A stretch of 42,683 nt of DNA from Archaeoglobaceae archaeon (lineage in GTDB: Archaea > Halobacteriota > Archaeoglobi > Archaeoglobales > Archaeoglobaceae): positions 1 through 42,683 of the forward strand of contig WAPX01000046.1 in the NCBI GenBank assembly GCA_015520485.1, given 5' to 3'. Position numbers and translations under genes: made by a program. Positions 41,863 to 42,683 of this stretch are shown piece after piece; position 1 is the stretch's first letter; the number at the start of each line of letters is the position of its first letter. A model generated the notes under the pieces. The model made no database searches. It was not told where the DNA came from and saw only the letters and a list, made by a program, of their open reading frames with translations.

Positions 41863-42683
41863 AGGTTTTGAAGCTGTCAAAACCGGTGGTTGAAAAGTTT
41901 TTGAGGTATTACGTTGAGGAGGATGCTTTCTACGGGGATGTGACACCGGTGCCGGAAACTTACGTTAAAGCTGAGATTGTTGCAAAGGAAAGCTTCGTTC
42001 TGTCGGGCGCTGAGGTTGCCTGTCTGTGTTTCGAGATATGCGGAGCAAGGGCTAAATCTCTGAGCAGGGACGGAGCTGAAGTTAGGAAGGGAGACACGGT
42101 AGTAGAAGTAGAGGGCACGTCAGGAGATGTTCTGTTAGCCGAAAGGACAGCTCTGAACATCCTGCAGAGAATGAGCGGTATAGCCACGGCAACGAAAAAG
42201 CTCGTGGAGCTCGTGAAACCTTACGGGGTTAGAGTTGCGGCCACGAGAAAGACGACTCCCGGCTTCAGGCTTTTCGAGAAGCTCGCAGTAATTCACGGTG
42301 GTGGCGACACGCACAGAATGAGTTTATCCGATTGCGTGCTTGTGAAGGATAACCACATTGCGGTGGCTGGTGGCGTCAGGAAAGCTTTGGAGCTTGCAAA
42401 AAACACGTCTTTTACGAAGAAGGTTGAGGTCGAGGTCAGTAACCTGAAAGACGCTTTAGAGGCTGTGAAGTGTGGAGCGGACATAATCATGCTCGACAAC
42501 ATGAGCGTTGAGGACGTCAGAAAAGCTGTGAGGGAGATAAGGAAAATAAGCGAGAACGTCGTAATAGAGGTGTCGGGAGGAATAACACCGGACAACGCAG
42601 AGGAGTACGCCAGAACAGGCGTGGACGTTATTTCTTCCGGATACATAACTCACTCCGCCAGATCTGTGGACGTGAGCATGAGA
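41859..42683 (+). CDS. nadC: Nicotinate-nucleotide pyrophosphorylase (partial at window end)
   Basis: NadC converts quinolinate and PRPP to nicotinate mononucleotide. The first 275 codons are present, nearly the whole protein: YYVEEDAFYGDVTP at the start, ERTALNILQRMSGIAT, VAATRKTTPGFRLFEKLAVI, GGGDTHRMSL, VLVKDNHIAVAGG, VEVEVSNLKDALEA, IIMLDNMS and IEVSGGITPDNAEEYA, all in family order with the PRPP and quinolinate-binding residues. The start is TTG in a TTGA overlap with the nadX stop, after GGGTGGG. The 3' end lies outside the window. It completes the nadA-nadX-nadC set for de novo NAD synthesis. Confidence 0.94.
   Translation, partial: MKVLKLSKPVVEKFLRYYVEEDAFYGDVTPVPETYVKAEIVAKESFVLSGAEVACLCFEICGARAKSLSRDGAEVRKGDTVVEVEGTSGDVLLAERTALNILQRMSGIATATKKLVELVKPYGVRVAATRKTTPGFRLFEKLAVIHGGGDTHRMSLSDCVLVKDNHIAVAGGVRKALELAKNTSFTKKVEVEVSNLKDALEAVKCGADIIMLDNMSVEDVRKAVREIRKISENVVIEVSGGITPDNAEEYARTGVDVISSGYITHSARSVDVSMR

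Overview
The window is chromosomal DNA of a hyperthermophilic, sulfite- or sulfate-reducing euryarchaeon, most likely a member of the Archaeoglobales (Archaeoglobus-like). The evidence is dsrA-dsrB-dsrD in archaeal arrangement, a reverse gyrase, an archaeal proteasome beta subunit beside aCPSF1, archaeal NAC, TrmY, an F420-type FrhB-like protein, AGA/AGG-dominated arginine codons, and GGAGGTGA/GGTGA ribosome sites with frequent GTG and TTG starts. No rRNA operon, CRISPR array or replication origin is visible. I place it by gene content and memory of family sequences only; no database search was run.

Layout. 1-2700: dissimilatory sulfite reductase operon (minus strand, dsrD cut by the window edge), with a divergent uroporphyrinogen-III methyltransferase that can supply the siroheme precursor. 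3600-8900: housekeeping genes (chorismate-lyase-like protein, UPF0200-type kinase, NAC, tRNA m1A methyltransferase, TatD-like hydrolase, dUTPase-like enzyme, SWIM protein, DUF2150-like protein). 8970-12750: a minus-strand block with a radical SAM/SPASM protein, a membrane cytochrome b, a nine-heme cytochrome c and a small Cys-rich protein. This looks like an electron-transfer module between membrane quinones and the cell exterior. 12830-13340: a decayed, internally deleted IS481-type element with intact ends and a 14-bp target duplication, abutting the promoter of tRNA-Gly(GCC). 13550-16670: psmB, aCPSF1 and mobB. 16736-16983: tRNA-Thr(TGT) with an antisense ORF running into its 3' half, as in an SSV-type intN scar. 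17100-18150: divergent Cas4-like nuclease and Hjc-type resolvase around a palindromic shared promoter. 18200-21340: an exported hypothetical protein and a metal ABC transporter operon. 21400-24840: a ThiI-like protein that has lost its PP-loop, PanE, a small membrane protein and an FrhB-like ferredoxin protein with a Gly/Lys/Met-rich tail. 24960-29690: a radical SAM-TRAM protein divergent from trpG-trpF-trpB-trpA. 29840-34940: reverse gyrase and GluRS. 35340-38560: CBS protein, zinc protein, TrmY, Lrp regulator and aminotransferase. 38600-42683: a tandem-domain thymidylate-synthase-like protein divergent from the NAD pathway genes nadA, nadX (aspartate dehydrogenase) and nadC (cut by the window edge).

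How it fits together. Siroheme synthesis and Dsr serve sulfite respiration. The cytochrome b/c pair offers a second membrane electron route. The trp and nad clusters are short biosynthetic operons, and the trp cluster lacks trpE, trpC and trpD here. The observations I rate highest are the duplicated thymidylate-synthase fold with one active-looking and one inactive-looking half, the IS481 remnant with readable ends, the tRNA-Thr antisense ORF, the cytochrome/radical SAM block, and the ThiI homologue without its catalytic loop.
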